Positions 23,599 through 32,418 of a stretch of DNA of 64,000 nucleotides are shown piece after piece (positions within the stretch are counted from its first letter, which is position 1; each line of letters begins with the position of its first letter). The notes beneath the pieces were generated by a model. That model was not told the DNA's origin. It worked only from the letters and a program-made list of their open reading frames with translations, and did no database searches. The stretch comes from Plantibacter flavus (lineage in GTDB: Bacteria > Actinomycetota > Actinomycetes > Actinomycetales > Microbacteriaceae). A program made the position numbers and the translations under genes. Location of the stretch: the NCBI RefSeq assembly GCF_900177615.1, contig NZ_FXAP01000003.1, forward strand, positions 1 to 64,000. The letters run 5' to 3'.

Positions 23599-25143
23599 GT
23601 GAGCGCGGAACTCAACGAGAGCCCGTTCCCGATGAGTACGCCGATCGCGACCCCCATCGGCCTGCGCCGCCGTCGGACCGCAACGCTCGGCGCCCAGTCG
23701 TCTCCCGCCGCGGTCACCTCGTTGACGCAGCGCGAGTGGTCGAAGCGCTACCGTCGCTGGCTCATCCTCACCGACAGCGTCATCGCGCTCTTCGCCGTCT
23801 CAGCCGCCTTCGTGGTGCGGTTCGGCGACGACCCGGTCGGCCCCGAGGCCCAGCAGCTCTACATCCTGCTGTCGGGGGTCATCGCGCTCGTCTGGCTGGC
23901 CTTCCTCAGCTTCACCAGGACCCGGGACAGCCGCATCATCGGTTCCGGCGTCGCCGAGTACAAGCGCGTCGTCAACGCCAGCGCGTTCGCCTTCGGCATC
24001 CTCGCCATCGTCTTCCTCATCCTGAAGATCGACATCGCCCGGGGGTACTTCATCCTCGCGCTCCCGGCAGGGACACTCGCGCTCCTCGCCTCCCGGTGGA
24101 TGTGGCGCAGGTGGCTGCTCAGCCGTCGTCGCGTCGGTGAGTACACCGCACGGACGGTCGTCGTCGGCAAGCGCGACGACGTCGCGTACGTCCTGGAACA
24201 GGTCGCCAAGCAGCACAGCATGAGCTACACCGTCGTCGGTGCGGCCGTGGTCGACCAGGAGACGGCCGAGCCGTTCTCGAGCCGGGGAACCTCTGTCCCG
24301 GTCATCGCGCACATCGACGGCGTCGCCCAGGCCGCCGCGAACCTCACCGCCGACGCGGTCATCATCGCCGGGCCCGTCGACGGCGGCAGCGACTACGTCC
24401 GTCGCCTCGGATGGGACCTCGAGGGCACGGCGACCGAACTCGTGCTCGCGGCCCGTCTCACCGACGTGGCCGGGCCCCGCATCCACTTCCGCCCGGTGGA
24501 GGAGCTGCCGCTCATCCACGTGGAGATCCCGCAGTTCGAGGGCGGTCACCACATCATGAAGCGCGCACTCGACGTCGGGCTCACGAGCCTCGGGATCCTC
24601 CTCATCTCGCCAGTGCTGGCGCTCGTCGCCCTCGCCGTCAGGCTCGACAGCCCGGGCCCGGTCCTGTTCCGTCAGGAACGCGTCGGCCGCAACGGCGAAC
24701 GGTTCACGATGTTCAAGTTCCGGTCGATGGTCACCGACGCCGAGGCCGCGCTGCCCGCCCTCATGGCGCAGAGCGAGGGCAACGGCGTGCTCTTCAAGAT
24801 GAAGGACGATCCGCGCGTCACCCGCGTCGGTCGCATCCTGCGCAAGTACTCCCTCGACGAGTTGCCCCAGCTGTGGAACATCCTCACCGGTGACATGAGT
24901 CTCGTCGGCCCCCGGCCGCCACTGGCCAGCGAGGTCGCCGAGTACGAGAAGGACGTCCACCGGCGTCTGCACATCAAGCCGGGCCTCACCGGCATGTGGC
25001 AGGTCTCCGGGCGCTCCGACCTGACGTGGGAGGAGAGCGTCCGCCTCGACCTCTACTACGTCGAGAACTGGTCCATCACGGGCGACCTGATGATCATGTG
25101 GCAGACCGTCAAGGTCGTCGTGAAACCGGTCGGCGCGTACTGA
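23599..25143 (+). CDS. Exopolysaccharide polyprenyl glycosylphosphotransferase (initiating enzyme)
   Basis: This 514-aa protein starts at GTG 23599. Residues about 50-150 hold four transmembrane helices and a CoA-binding-like middle domain follows (TVVVGKRDDVAYVL). The C-terminal bacterial sugar transferase domain starts at KRALDVGLTSLGILLISPVL and contains GPVLFRQERVGRNGE, FTMFKFRSM, LRKYSLDELPQLWNIL, LVGPRPP and GLTGMWQVSGRSD. It transfers a hexose-1-phosphate to undecaprenyl phosphate, the first membrane step of repeat-unit assembly. It opens the locus and has its own operator-bearing promoter. Confidence 0.94.
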   Translation: MSAELNESPFPMSTPIATPIGLRRRRTATLGAQSSPAAVTSLTQREWSKRYRRWLILTDSVIALFAVSAAFVVRFGDDPVGPEAQQLYILLSGVIALVWLAFLSFTRTRDSRIIGSGVAEYKRVVNASAFAFGILAIVFLILKIDIARGYFILALPAGTLALLASRWMWRRWLLSRRRVGEYTARTVVVGKRDDVAYVLEQVAKQHSMSYTVVGAAVVDQETAEPFSSRGTSVPVIAHIDGVAQAAANLTADAVIIAGPVDGGSDYVRRLGWDLEGTATELVLAARLTDVAGPRIHFRPVEELPLIHVEIPQFEGGHHIMKRALDVGLTSLGILLISPVLALVALAVRLDSPGPVLFRQERVGRNGERFTMFKFRSMVTDAEAALPALMAQSEGNGVLFKMKDDPRVTRVGRILRKYSLDELPQLWNILTGDMSLVGPRPPLASEVAEYEKDVHRRLHIKPGLTGMWQVSGRSDLTWEESVRLDLYYVENWSITGDLMIMWQTVKVVVKPVGAY

Positions 25144-25166
25144 TGTCGAGGCCGCTGTCGGTGATG

Positions 25167-25238
25167 CCCCCAAAGCGAGGGGTGTCCTGCAAAAAGAGGA
25201 CAAATCCCCTTCCAGAGGGGGCAACACTTCGATACAGT
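25167..25238 (+). promoter_or_regulatory. Tandem C-run/G-run operators and -10 box, polysaccharide unit 2
   Basis: CCCCC-AAAGCGA-GGGG at 25167-25182 and CCCC-TTCCAGA-GGGGG at 25206-25221 are separated by a weaker inverted repeat TGTCCT/AGGACA at 25183-25202. A -10 box TACAGT at 25233-25238 follows the last repeat by 11 bases. Confidence 0.65.
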
Positions 25239-25258
25239 CGTCACCATCACCGCGAACC

Positions 25259-25297
25259 GGTGGGCTTCTCGACACCCGAATCCGTCGAGTCCCCACC
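25259..25297 (+). promoter_or_regulatory. Nested stem-loop in the leader of polysaccharide unit 2
   Basis: GGTGGG (25259-25264) can pair with CCCACC (25292-25297), and inside it CTCGAC (25268-25273) with GTCGAG (25284-25289). The stem starts about 15 bases after the expected transcription start. The leader then runs about 320 more bases to ATG 25615 without a convincing gene; one open frame, 25304-25618, overlaps that ATG but lacks a ribosome site. Confidence 0.4.
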
Positions 25298-25614
25298 TGG
25301 TCAATGAAGCCCCTCGCGCGCATGCACCCGAAGCTGCGACGAGACACGCGACGCTTACCCGAGCCGACCGCGCCTCCGTCCCGTCATCTCCCGACGACGG
25401 ACGCTCCGCACGCTCGCGAGCGGAAGCATCGTCGACGTGCACCGGTACCCGACCGAGCACCAGACACCCGAACACCGACGCCTGAGGCGCCGGGCACCAG
25501 CACCATCGCACCCACCCGAACCCGGTGCGGCGGTCGAACGACCATGAGAGACCCGAACTCAGCCATGTCACCCACCCTGCTCCCCGCCGTCCGAACGACC
25601 TCGGCGTCCACCCG

Positions 25615-26883
25615 ATGAGCGCGCCGAGGCGCAAGACCGTCGCCCACGGCCGACGCCCCGACGGCACGCTCCGGATCGCGATGGTCGGGACGAGAGGCGT
25701 CCCGGCCGCTTACGGCGGGTTCGAGACCGCGGTCGAGGAGATCGGCAGCAGGCTCGCCGCCCGTGGACACGATGTCACGGTCTACTGCCGACGCACCGCC
25801 GCAGAGCAGCCGGCGGAGCACCTCGGGATGCGCCTCGTACACCTGCCCGCGGTCCGCAAGAAGGTCCTCGAGACCCTCAGCCACACCGCCCTGTCGGTCC
25901 TCCACATGGCGCTCACCCGCCGCAACGACGTCGCCTTCGTCTTCAACGCGGCGAACGCACCTTTCGTCCCCGTCATCCGTGCCAAGGGCGTACCGACCGC
26001 CGTGCACGTCGACGGCCTCGAATGGAAGCGGGCGAAGTGGAGCGGTTCCGGCAAGCGCTACTACCGCTGGGCCGAGGAACGTTCCGTTCGCACCGCCGAC
26101 GCCCTCATCGCCGACGCGGCCGGCATCGCCGACTACTACGAGCAGCAGTTCGGTGTGCCGACGGAACTGCTCACCTACGGCGCGAAGATCCTCGAGCAGC
26201 CGCGCACGGACCTGCTGGGCTCCGGTGCGGGCGTCGAGGCCGGTGCCTTCCACCTCGTGGTCGCCCGCTTCGAGCCGGAGAACCACGTCGACCTCATCGT
26301 CGAGGGCTTCATCCGCAGCGCCGCGCGCCACCCGCTGGTCGTCGTCGGCTCGGCACCGTACGGCGCCGAACACAGCGAGCGCATCGCCGCCCTTGCCGCG
26401 AGCGATCCGCGCGTGCACCTGCTGGGCGGCGTCTGGGACCAGGAGCTCCTCGACCAGCTGTACGCCGGCGCACTCACCTACGTCCACGGCCACTCGGTCG
26501 GCGGGACGAACCCCTCGCTGCTCCGCGCCATGGGTGCCGGAACGGCCGTCATCGGCTTCGACTCGGTCTTCAACCACGAGGTCGTCGGGAGCACCGGTTC
26601 CTTCTTCGCCACGGCGGACGAGGTCGCCCGGCTCATCGAACAGGCCGAGCTGGACGAGGCGGGCACGGCAGCCCTCGGAGCAGCGCTCCAGGCACGCGCC
26701 GGCGAGGTGTACCGCTGGGACACCATCGCCGACGGCTACGAGGCACTCGCCCTCCGCCTGGCCGACGGCGCGACCATCCACGGCACCGGACGGTTCAACC
26801 GTCTGCCGATCGACTGGAACCCGAAACCCGTCGCCGGCATCCACCCGACACGCATCACCGAGAGCACCGGAGGCTTGGCATGA
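25615..26883 (+). CDS. Glycosyltransferase with DUF1972 N-terminus (GT4 type)
   Basis: This 422-aa protein has the DUF1972 start signature AMVGTRGVPAAYGGFETAVE, characteristic of WchF-like rhamnosyltransferases. The GT-B second domain follows with LVVARFEPENHVDLIVEGF, VVVGSAPYG, VHLLGGVWDQELLDQLYAGA and the nucleotide-sugar segment GHSVGGTNPSLLRAMGAG. No signal or membrane segments, so it works at the cytosolic face. ATG 25615 is chosen because upstream codons carry no similarity. It overlaps the next gene by 4 bases (ATGA). Confidence 0.92.
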   Translation: MSAPRRKTVAHGRRPDGTLRIAMVGTRGVPAAYGGFETAVEEIGSRLAARGHDVTVYCRRTAAEQPAEHLGMRLVHLPAVRKKVLETLSHTALSVLHMALTRRNDVAFVFNAANAPFVPVIRAKGVPTAVHVDGLEWKRAKWSGSGKRYYRWAEERSVRTADALIADAAGIADYYEQQFGVPTELLTYGAKILEQPRTDLLGSGAGVEAGAFHLVVARFEPENHVDLIVEGFIRSAARHPLVVVGSAPYGAEHSERIAALAASDPRVHLLGGVWDQELLDQLYAGALTYVHGHSVGGTNPSLLRAMGAGTAVIGFDSVFNHEVVGSTGSFFATADEVARLIEQAELDEAGTAALGAALQARAGEVYRWDTIADGYEALALRLADGATIHGTGRFNRLPIDWNPKPVAGIHPTRITESTGGLA

Positions 26884-27659
26884 CCCGAATCACTGCCGAC
26901 ACCCGTTCGACCACCGAGTCCTACACCGAGATCGTCGCCCGCCTGGCCGGCGCCCAGAAGAAGCGCGCTCCGGGGGCCCCGGCGTACTCCATCTACGTGA
27001 ACCGCAAGGCCGGACGCTATCTCGCGGCCGGCGCCTACAAGGTCGGGCTCACCCCGAACCTCGTCACGGCCATCAGCGCGGTCTTCACCTTCTCGGGCAT
27101 CGCAATGCTGGCCATCCTCCCGCCGGAGTGGTGGACCGGCGTCGCCGTCTGGCTCGCGCTGGCGATCGGCTACGCCTTCGACTCGGCCGACGGTCAGGTC
27201 GCCCGACTGCGCGGTGGCGGCTCCGCCAGCGGCGAGTGGCTCGACCACGTCATCGACGCGACGAAGATCTCGACCCTGCACCTCGCCGTGCTGATCATGG
27301 TCTTCCGCCACTTCGAGTTCACCGACCCGGCGCTCTACCTCATCCCCATGGGGTACACGGTGGTCGCGGCGGTGTCGTTCTTCGCGATGATCCTGAACGA
27401 CCAGCTGAAGGCCGCCTACGGGTTCAAGCCCGCTGCGGACGCACGGAAGAGCTCTCCGCTCCGCTCGCTCCTCGTGATCCCGACGGACTACGGCTTCCTC
27501 TGCCTGGTGTTCCTGCTGCTCGGCGCGCCCGTCCTCTTCTTCGCCGTGTACACGCTGATGTTCGTCGCGAACACCGGCCACCTGCTCCTCGCCTCCGTCA
27601 AGTGGTTCCGCGACATGGACCGCCTGGGTGCAGACCCCGTCTCCGAGCTGCTGAGTTGA
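26880..27659 (+). CDS. CDP-alcohol phosphotransferase
   Basis: This 259-aa membrane protein carries the full CDP-alcohol phosphotransferase motif. Asp101-x2-Asp104-Gly-x2-Ala-Arg appears in FDSADGQVAR, followed by Gly118-x3-Asp122-x3-Asp126 in GEWLDHVID. It has about six hydrophobic helices. Family members move a phospho-alcohol from a CDP carrier to an acceptor, usually a lipid. Between two polysaccharide glycosyltransferases, and with a TagD-like cytidylyltransferase in the same locus, a role in adding a polyol-phosphate or making a special lipid is likely. Confidence 0.9.
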   Translation: MTRITADTRSTTESYTEIVARLAGAQKKRAPGAPAYSIYVNRKAGRYLAAGAYKVGLTPNLVTAISAVFTFSGIAMLAILPPEWWTGVAVWLALAIGYAFDSADGQVARLRGGGSASGEWLDHVIDATKISTLHLAVLIMVFRHFEFTDPALYLIPMGYTVVAAVSFFAMILNDQLKAAYGFKPAADARKSSPLRSLLVIPTDYGFLCLVFLLLGAPVLFFAVYTLMFVANTGHLLLASVKWFRDMDRLGADPVSELLS

Positions 27660-27666
27660 TCGGACG

Positions 27667-28872
27667 ATGAACGACCTTGGGGGGTCTGGACGGCCCGAGT
27701 CGGCCGGACGGAGGACGTTGCTGCTCGCTCACCCGAGCGCGGACCTGTACGGTTCCGACCGCGTGTTCCTGGAGACGGTCGAGGCGTTCGTCCGCGACGG
27801 GGCCGACGTGGTGGTGACCATGCCCGCAGACGGGCCGCTGAGTCCGCTGCTCGTCGAGCGGGGGGCGCAGGTGCGCATCGTGCCGACCCTCGTGCTGCGC
27901 AAGCGGCTGCTCACGCCGCGCGGGTTCGGCGAGCTCGTGTCGCAGACCGTCCGTGGGCTCCGGGCGGGCGGTCGCCTCATGCGCGAGGTGCAGCCCGACC
28001 TCGTGTGGACCAACACCATCACGATCCCGCTGTGGACGGCGCTCGCGCGGCTGCGCCGCCTCCCGTCCGTCGTGCACGTGCACGAGGCGGAGGGCTCGGC
28101 GAAGCCGATCGTGATGCGCGCCCTCGCGTTCCCCCTGCTGTTCGCCGATCGTCTGATCGCCAACAGCTCGTACAGCGCCAAGACCCTCGAGCGTTCGTAC
28201 GCTCGACTCGCCGCCCGCACGACCGTCGTCCTCAACGGGGTCCCCGGGCCGTCCGAGGTCACGGCTCCTCGGACGGACGTCCTCGACGAACTTCGCGTGC
28301 TCTTCGTCGGACGCCTGTCACCGCGGAAGGGGCCGGACCTCGTCATCGAGGCCGTCGACGAACTCAACCGCCGTGGGATCGACGCGCGAGCCGACATCGT
28401 CGGCGCGGTCTACCCCGGCTACGAGTGGTTCGAGGACGAGCTGCGCGCCTCGATCACCGCGCGGGACCTGACGGACCGCGTCACGCTCCTCGGCTTCCAG
28501 CCGACCCCGTGGCCTGCACTCGCCGCCAGCGACGTGCTGGTCGTGCCCTCCCGGCTCGACGAGCCGTTCGGGAACACCGCCGTCGAGAGCATCCTCGCCG
28601 CACGGCCGGTCGTGGTGAGCGACACCTCCGGGCTCCGCGAGGCCGCCGCCGGCTACCGCGCAGCGAGTTTCGTGACCCCCGGAGACGCCGTCGCGATCGC
28701 CGACGCGCTCGCCGAGATCCAGTCCGACTGGGCTGCCCGGTCCGCGGCAGCGCTCGACGACGAGCGCATCGCGGCCGACCGCCATTCGGTCAGGGCCTAT
28801 CAGGACCGCATCATCGAGTCGGTGGACGGGCTTCCGCTCCGGCCTCGTGGGGCGGAGCGGGTCGATGCGTAG
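27667..28872 (+). CDS. Glycosyltransferase family 4 protein
   Basis: This 401-aa GT-B enzyme has an N-terminal acceptor domain (LLLAHPSADLYGSDRVFLET; VHVHEAEGSAKP; LIANSSYSAKTL) and a C-terminal donor domain. The latter shows LFVGRLSPRKGPDLVIEAV, LLGFQPTPWPALAASDVLVV and the E-x7-E-type segment DEPFGNTAVESILAARPVVV. It is 7 bp downstream of the CDP-alcohol phosphotransferase gene, so it belongs to the same operon. Confidence 0.92.
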   Translation: MNDLGGSGRPESAGRRTLLLAHPSADLYGSDRVFLETVEAFVRDGADVVVTMPADGPLSPLLVERGAQVRIVPTLVLRKRLLTPRGFGELVSQTVRGLRAGGRLMREVQPDLVWTNTITIPLWTALARLRRLPSVVHVHEAEGSAKPIVMRALAFPLLFADRLIANSSYSAKTLERSYARLAARTTVVLNGVPGPSEVTAPRTDVLDELRVLFVGRLSPRKGPDLVIEAVDELNRRGIDARADIVGAVYPGYEWFEDELRASITARDLTDRVTLLGFQPTPWPALAASDVLVVPSRLDEPFGNTAVESILAARPVVVSDTSGLREAAAGYRAASFVTPGDAVAIADALAEIQSDWAARSAAALDDERIAADRHSVRAYQDRIIESVDGLPLRPRGAERVDA

Positions 28873-28914
28873 CGTCCTGCTTCCAGCGCAGGGCCTCCTG
28901 GCAGCGGCGGGTGG

Positions 28915-29640
28915 TCAGGCCACGTCGCGCGGTGCCGTCCTCGGCAACGCGTCGGCGAGCAGCCCGGCGACCTCACCGACCTGCGCGATGGTGCGGTCGT
29001 GGGCTGCCGCCCCCGCGAGGTGGCCGTCGGCGATGTCGAACGGGTCCGTCGGCGCCGCAGCCCGTCCGAACCGTCGGAGGCCCTTTGGTCGACGGCTCGG
29101 CGCGACGAACCCGCGGCGCCCGTGGATGACTGCCGCGAAGCGGTCGAGCACACCCTCCAGCTCGATCCCGTCCTCGTCTGCGAATCCGGGCACGACGGCC
29201 AGAGCCGCCGCCTCCCGTAGGGTGAACGTCCGGGACCGGGCAGCGGGTGCGAGCGTGGCGATCGCTGACCGCTCGGCCGTCGACGCCGTGAGGATCAGCG
29301 ATGCGTGGTCGATGATCGCCTCGGTGATCGGCCGTGAGCGGTGGGCATCGGCGAACGCCGCGAAGCCGGTGCCGCGCTCGAGCCGCCTCACCCGCTCGCA
29401 GATCTCCGAGCCGGTCCGCGCCGTCACCCCGGCGCTCTCGACGATGACCTGGTCGAATTCGGCGAGACCGCTCAACCGGCGTCCCAACTGGAACGCCGCA
29501 AGTGGCGACCGGCAGATGTTCGCCGCGCACACCACCAGCAGTGTCTGGTCACGATGCTCGTCCAGATCCCTGCTCCCCTCGTCCTCCCCACATGATAGTG
29601 GGACCGCCGGGACGGCCGTACCGGCCCTCCCGCAGTACAA
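28915..29640 (-). CDS. Low-molecular-weight protein tyrosine phosphatase-like protein
   Basis: The P-loop is VVCAANICRS (C-x5-R-S) near residue 37 of the longest frame. ITEAIIDHASLILTAS corresponds to the middle of LMW phosphatases. The C-terminus is about 60 residues longer than usual. The start is uncertain: the longest frame begins with TTG 29640, yet a minus-strand -10-like TATCAT at 29597-29592 would put transcription downstream of that codon. It is divergent from the BY-kinase gene, the usual partner for dephosphorylation of its tyrosine tail. Confidence 0.75.
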   Translation of the reverse strand: MYCGRAGTAVPAVPLSCGEDEGSRDLDEHRDQTLLVVCAANICRSPLAAFQLGRRLSGLAEFDQVIVESAGVTARTGSEICERVRRLERGTGFAAFADAHRSRPITEAIIDHASLILTASTAERSAIATLAPAARSRTFTLREAAALAVVPGFADEDGIELEGVLDRFAAVIHGRRGFVAPSRRPKGLRRFGRAAAPTDPFDIADGHLAGAAAHDRTIAQVGEVAGLLADALPRTAPRDVA

Positions 29641-29641
29641 T
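29587..29641. promoter_or_regulatory. Divergent promoter region of phosphatase and BY-kinase genes
   Basis: An inverted repeat CCCAC-ATGATA-GTGGG occupies 29587-29602. On the minus strand its centre reads TATCAT, a good -10 box for the phosphatase gene. For the plus strand a -10 box TACAAT lies at 29636-29641, giving a short leader with AGAAGGG before GTG 29673. The palindrome resembles the C/G-run operators elsewhere in the locus. Confidence 0.45.
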
Positions 29642-29672
29642 CCCGGCCCGGTGCCGGCAGAAGGGCACTGAC

Positions 29673-31112
29673 GTGACCGTTCACGACTACCTCGGCGCGA
29701 TCCGCAAGCAGTGGGCCGTCATCCTCATCCTGGCGCTTCTCGGTGCAGCCGGTGGGTACGTCTACGCCCAGTCCATGCCGAGCATGTACCGCTCGACGAG
29801 CAGTGCCTACGCCTCGGCCGCCTACGGTGAGTCCACGAGCGAACTGGTGCAGGGGTCGACCTACGTGCAGAACCTCGTGCAGTCCTACGCGCTGATCGCG
29901 AAGTCGCCCTACGTGCTGCAGCCGGTCATCAACGACCTCGACCTCGACCTGAGCGTCGCCCAGCTCGCCCGCACGGTCACGGCCGACACCCCGCTCAACA
30001 CGGTCGTCGTCGACATCTCCGTGGTGAACTCCGATCCCGAGCTCGCCAGGGCGATCGCAGACGGCATCGCCAAGTCGCTGTCGGACGCCGTCGCGAACAT
30101 CTCCCCCAAGGACGCCGCGCAGGCGGCCTCGGTCCAGCTGACCATCATCTCGCCGGCCTCGGCGCCGGTGAACCCGGTCTCCCCGGACGTGCGGCTGATC
30201 ACCGGTCTCGGCGCCGCAGTCGGTGTCCTGCTCGGCCTCGCTTGGGCGGTCCTCCGCGAGCTCGTGGACACCCGGATCCGGAGCAACACCGACATCGACC
30301 TCGTCACCGACCTGCCCCTCCTCGCGGAGATCGGCCGCACCTCACGCGAGCGACGCATCGCCCAGGTGGTCCGCTCCAGCCCGAACGGCGTCACCGCCGA
30401 GGCGTTCCGGTCACTGTGCATGAGCCTCGCCTTCGCCGACGTCGACAAGCCGGTCGCCTCCGTGGTGGTCACCTCCGCACTGCCTGGCGAGGGGAAGAGC
30501 TCCGTGTCGGTCGGGCTCGCGATGTCACTCGCGGAATCGAGCGGGAGTGTCATCCTGGTCGACGGCGACCTCCGGAACCCTTCGATCGCCGACTACACCG
30601 GCCTCGAGGGATCGGTCGGTCTCACCAGTGTCCTCCTGGGCGACTCCTCGCTCGACGAGGCGGTCCAGCCCTGGGGTGTCCCCGGCCTGGACATACTCGT
30701 CGCGGGCGCCGTCCCACCGAACCCGAACCAGCTCCTCGCCTCGGACACGATGCGCGGCACCCTCGAGGCGTTGAAGGCACAGTACGACTTCGTGGTCATC
30801 GACACGTCCCCGGTCATCCCGGTGACAGACCCCCTCTGGCTCGTCCACGAGACCGACGGTGCGATCGTCGTCGTCCGGGAGCGTCGGACGAAGCGGCAGC
30901 AGCTCCAGAAGGCGCTGTCCAACCTCGACTCCGTCGGCGCGCGCGTGCTCGGTGTCGTGGCGAACGACGTCCGGCACCATGAGCGGACCACCTACTACAC
31001 CGATGACGAGAACGCCCGACCCCGCCAGAGCGGCCGTGCGCTCCGCCCGCGCCGGCGAGCGGTCACGACCGGGGCCTCGGAGCCGACCCCCGAGACCGCC
31101 GGAGACCGGTAA
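29673..31112 (+). CDS. Polysaccharide chain-length determinant/tyrosine autokinase (Wzz-BY-kinase fusion)
   Basis: This 479-aa protein has a Wzz-type N-terminus with two membrane helices (about 15-32 and 175-196) around an external loop. A cytoplasmic BY-kinase follows: Walker A ALPGEGKSS (269-277), Walker A' VILVDGDLR (293-301) and Walker B FVVIDTSP (373-380). The tail has few tyrosines (TTYYTDD near 455), so the usual Tyr cluster is reduced. It starts at GTG 29673 after AGAAGGG. It controls polymer length and export in Wzy-dependent systems, as the actinobacterial one-piece form. Confidence 0.93.
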   Translation: MTVHDYLGAIRKQWAVILILALLGAAGGYVYAQSMPSMYRSTSSAYASAAYGESTSELVQGSTYVQNLVQSYALIAKSPYVLQPVINDLDLDLSVAQLARTVTADTPLNTVVVDISVVNSDPELARAIADGIAKSLSDAVANISPKDAAQAASVQLTIISPASAPVNPVSPDVRLITGLGAAVGVLLGLAWAVLRELVDTRIRSNTDIDLVTDLPLLAEIGRTSRERRIAQVVRSSPNGVTAEAFRSLCMSLAFADVDKPVASVVVTSALPGEGKSSVSVGLAMSLAESSGSVILVDGDLRNPSIADYTGLEGSVGLTSVLLGDSSLDEAVQPWGVPGLDILVAGAVPPNPNQLLASDTMRGTLEALKAQYDFVVIDTSPVIPVTDPLWLVHETDGAIVVVRERRTKRQQLQKALSNLDSVGARVLGVVANDVRHHERTTYYTDDENARPRQSGRALRPRRRAVTTGASEPTPETAGDR

Positions 31113-31116
31113 CCCC

Positions 31117-32418
31117 ATGTCCGCGACCGCCCGACACGCGCGGCCGGGTTCGGCTGAGGACGCCGGTTCCCGAGAAACCTGGATCGATTCCGCACGCGGG
31201 ATCGCGATCATCCTCGTGGTCCTGTTCCACGCAGTCATGTACCTCGGCGTCGCCGGGATCGCCGGTCCATGGGCGCTCGCGAGCACTCCGCTCGACACCT
31301 TCCGGATGCCGCTGTTCTTCTTCGTATCCGGGCTGCTGGCGCCCTCGGCGCTCGCCCGATCCTTCGGGGATCTGTTCCGCAAGCGTCTGGTCTTGCTGCT
31401 GTACCTCTACGTGGTGTGGAGCACCGTGCAGACCGCGTACGGCGCAGTGATGCCCCCCTTGAACGACGCACCGGACCCGGTGAGTTGGTGGTCCTTCGCC
31501 TCGATCCTCGTCCAGCCGCACCCCAACCTCTGGTTCATCTACGCACTGCCGATCTACTTCATGATCACCTGGCTCATGCGCAGCTGGCCGCGGCTGCTGC
31601 AACTGGCGATCGCCGCGATCGTCTCCGGTGCGTTCGGCACCGGGATCTTCTCCTCGCTCGGTGTCCCGTGGGAGAAGGCGGGGCGTTACTTCTGCTTCTT
31701 CCTCCTCGCCGCGCACGCGGCACCGATCATCCGGCGGCTCGCTCCGCGGCTTCGGCTCGGACATCTGTTCGTACTCGTCGTGATCTACGGAGGCATCGTC
31801 GCCTTCGTCCTCCGCACCGAGTGGCGATTCGCTCCCTTCGTGCTGCTCGGAGCCGGACTCGTGGCCACCGCCACCGGCATCGCGCTCGCGGTGGTGTTGT
31901 CCCGCGTGCGCGCGGGTGCCTTCCTGGCCTACCTCGGCACCAGGACCCTCCCGATCTACCTCGTACATACGTTTCCTATGATTGCATTGGCCGGCGCCTT
32001 GCACCCGGTCGCCGCAAGCCTGCCGAGCTGGGTCACCGTGGCACTGCCCCCGACGCTGACGACAGCTGCAATCCTTGTCGCCCTAGGCGTTCACCGGATC
32101 TTGCGATCCGTCCCAGGCATCTTCACGGTTCCGGTGCGGAGCTGGACGACCACCTCAGACCAGCGGCTCGGAAACATGGACCCGTCACAGATCCTTGATG
32201 TACCATCCGTCAACAGCACTACAGCGCCACCCGACCGAAACGGCCCATCACGGGCCGAGTCCGCTCCGTTCGACGCAGTTGCATCGCCCTCGCCCCCACC
32301 CCGCGTCGAAGGATCGGGCTCCCCCGAACTCCGTGAGGAACCCCTTCTTGATTTCCGCTCTCCCCACATCCGAAGCACCCAAGGTGCCCCGGACACCGAA
32401 TCGAACGACCACCGCTGA
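31117..32418 (+). CDS. Acyltransferase 3 family membrane protein with long polar tail
   Basis: This 433-aa protein has the acyltransferase 3 signature near the start: WIDSARGIAIILVVLFHAVM with the catalytic-type His, FRMPLFFFVSGLLAPSAL, and about ten helices up to about residue 340. Such proteins add acetyl or other acyl groups to sugars across the membrane. The last 90 residues or so are polar, Pro/Ser-rich and without similarity, and overlap the start of the next gene by 71 bases. It lies 4 bp after the kinase gene. Confidence 0.88.
   Translation: MSATARHARPGSAEDAGSRETWIDSARGIAIILVVLFHAVMYLGVAGIAGPWALASTPLDTFRMPLFFFVSGLLAPSALARSFGDLFRKRLVLLLYLYVVWSTVQTAYGAVMPPLNDAPDPVSWWSFASILVQPHPNLWFIYALPIYFMITWLMRSWPRLLQLAIAAIVSGAFGTGIFSSLGVPWEKAGRYFCFFLLAAHAAPIIRRLAPRLRLGHLFVLVVIYGGIVAFVLRTEWRFAPFVLLGAGLVATATGIALAVVLSRVRAGAFLAYLGTRTLPIYLVHTFPMIALAGALHPVAASLPSWVTVALPPTLTTAAILVALGVHRILRSVPGIFTVPVRSWTTTSDQRLGNMDPSQILDVPSVNSTTAPPDRNGPSRAESAPFDAVASPSPPPRVEGSGSPELREEPLLDFRSPHIRSTQGAPDTESNDHR

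Noticed and set aside
25304-25618. A 104-codon frame in the leader, ending in a 4-base overlap with the DUF1972 glycosyltransferase start
   Set aside because: It has no ribosome site, Pro/Arg/Thr-rich composition and no similarity; the overlap alone is weak. The leader RNA is a better explanation.
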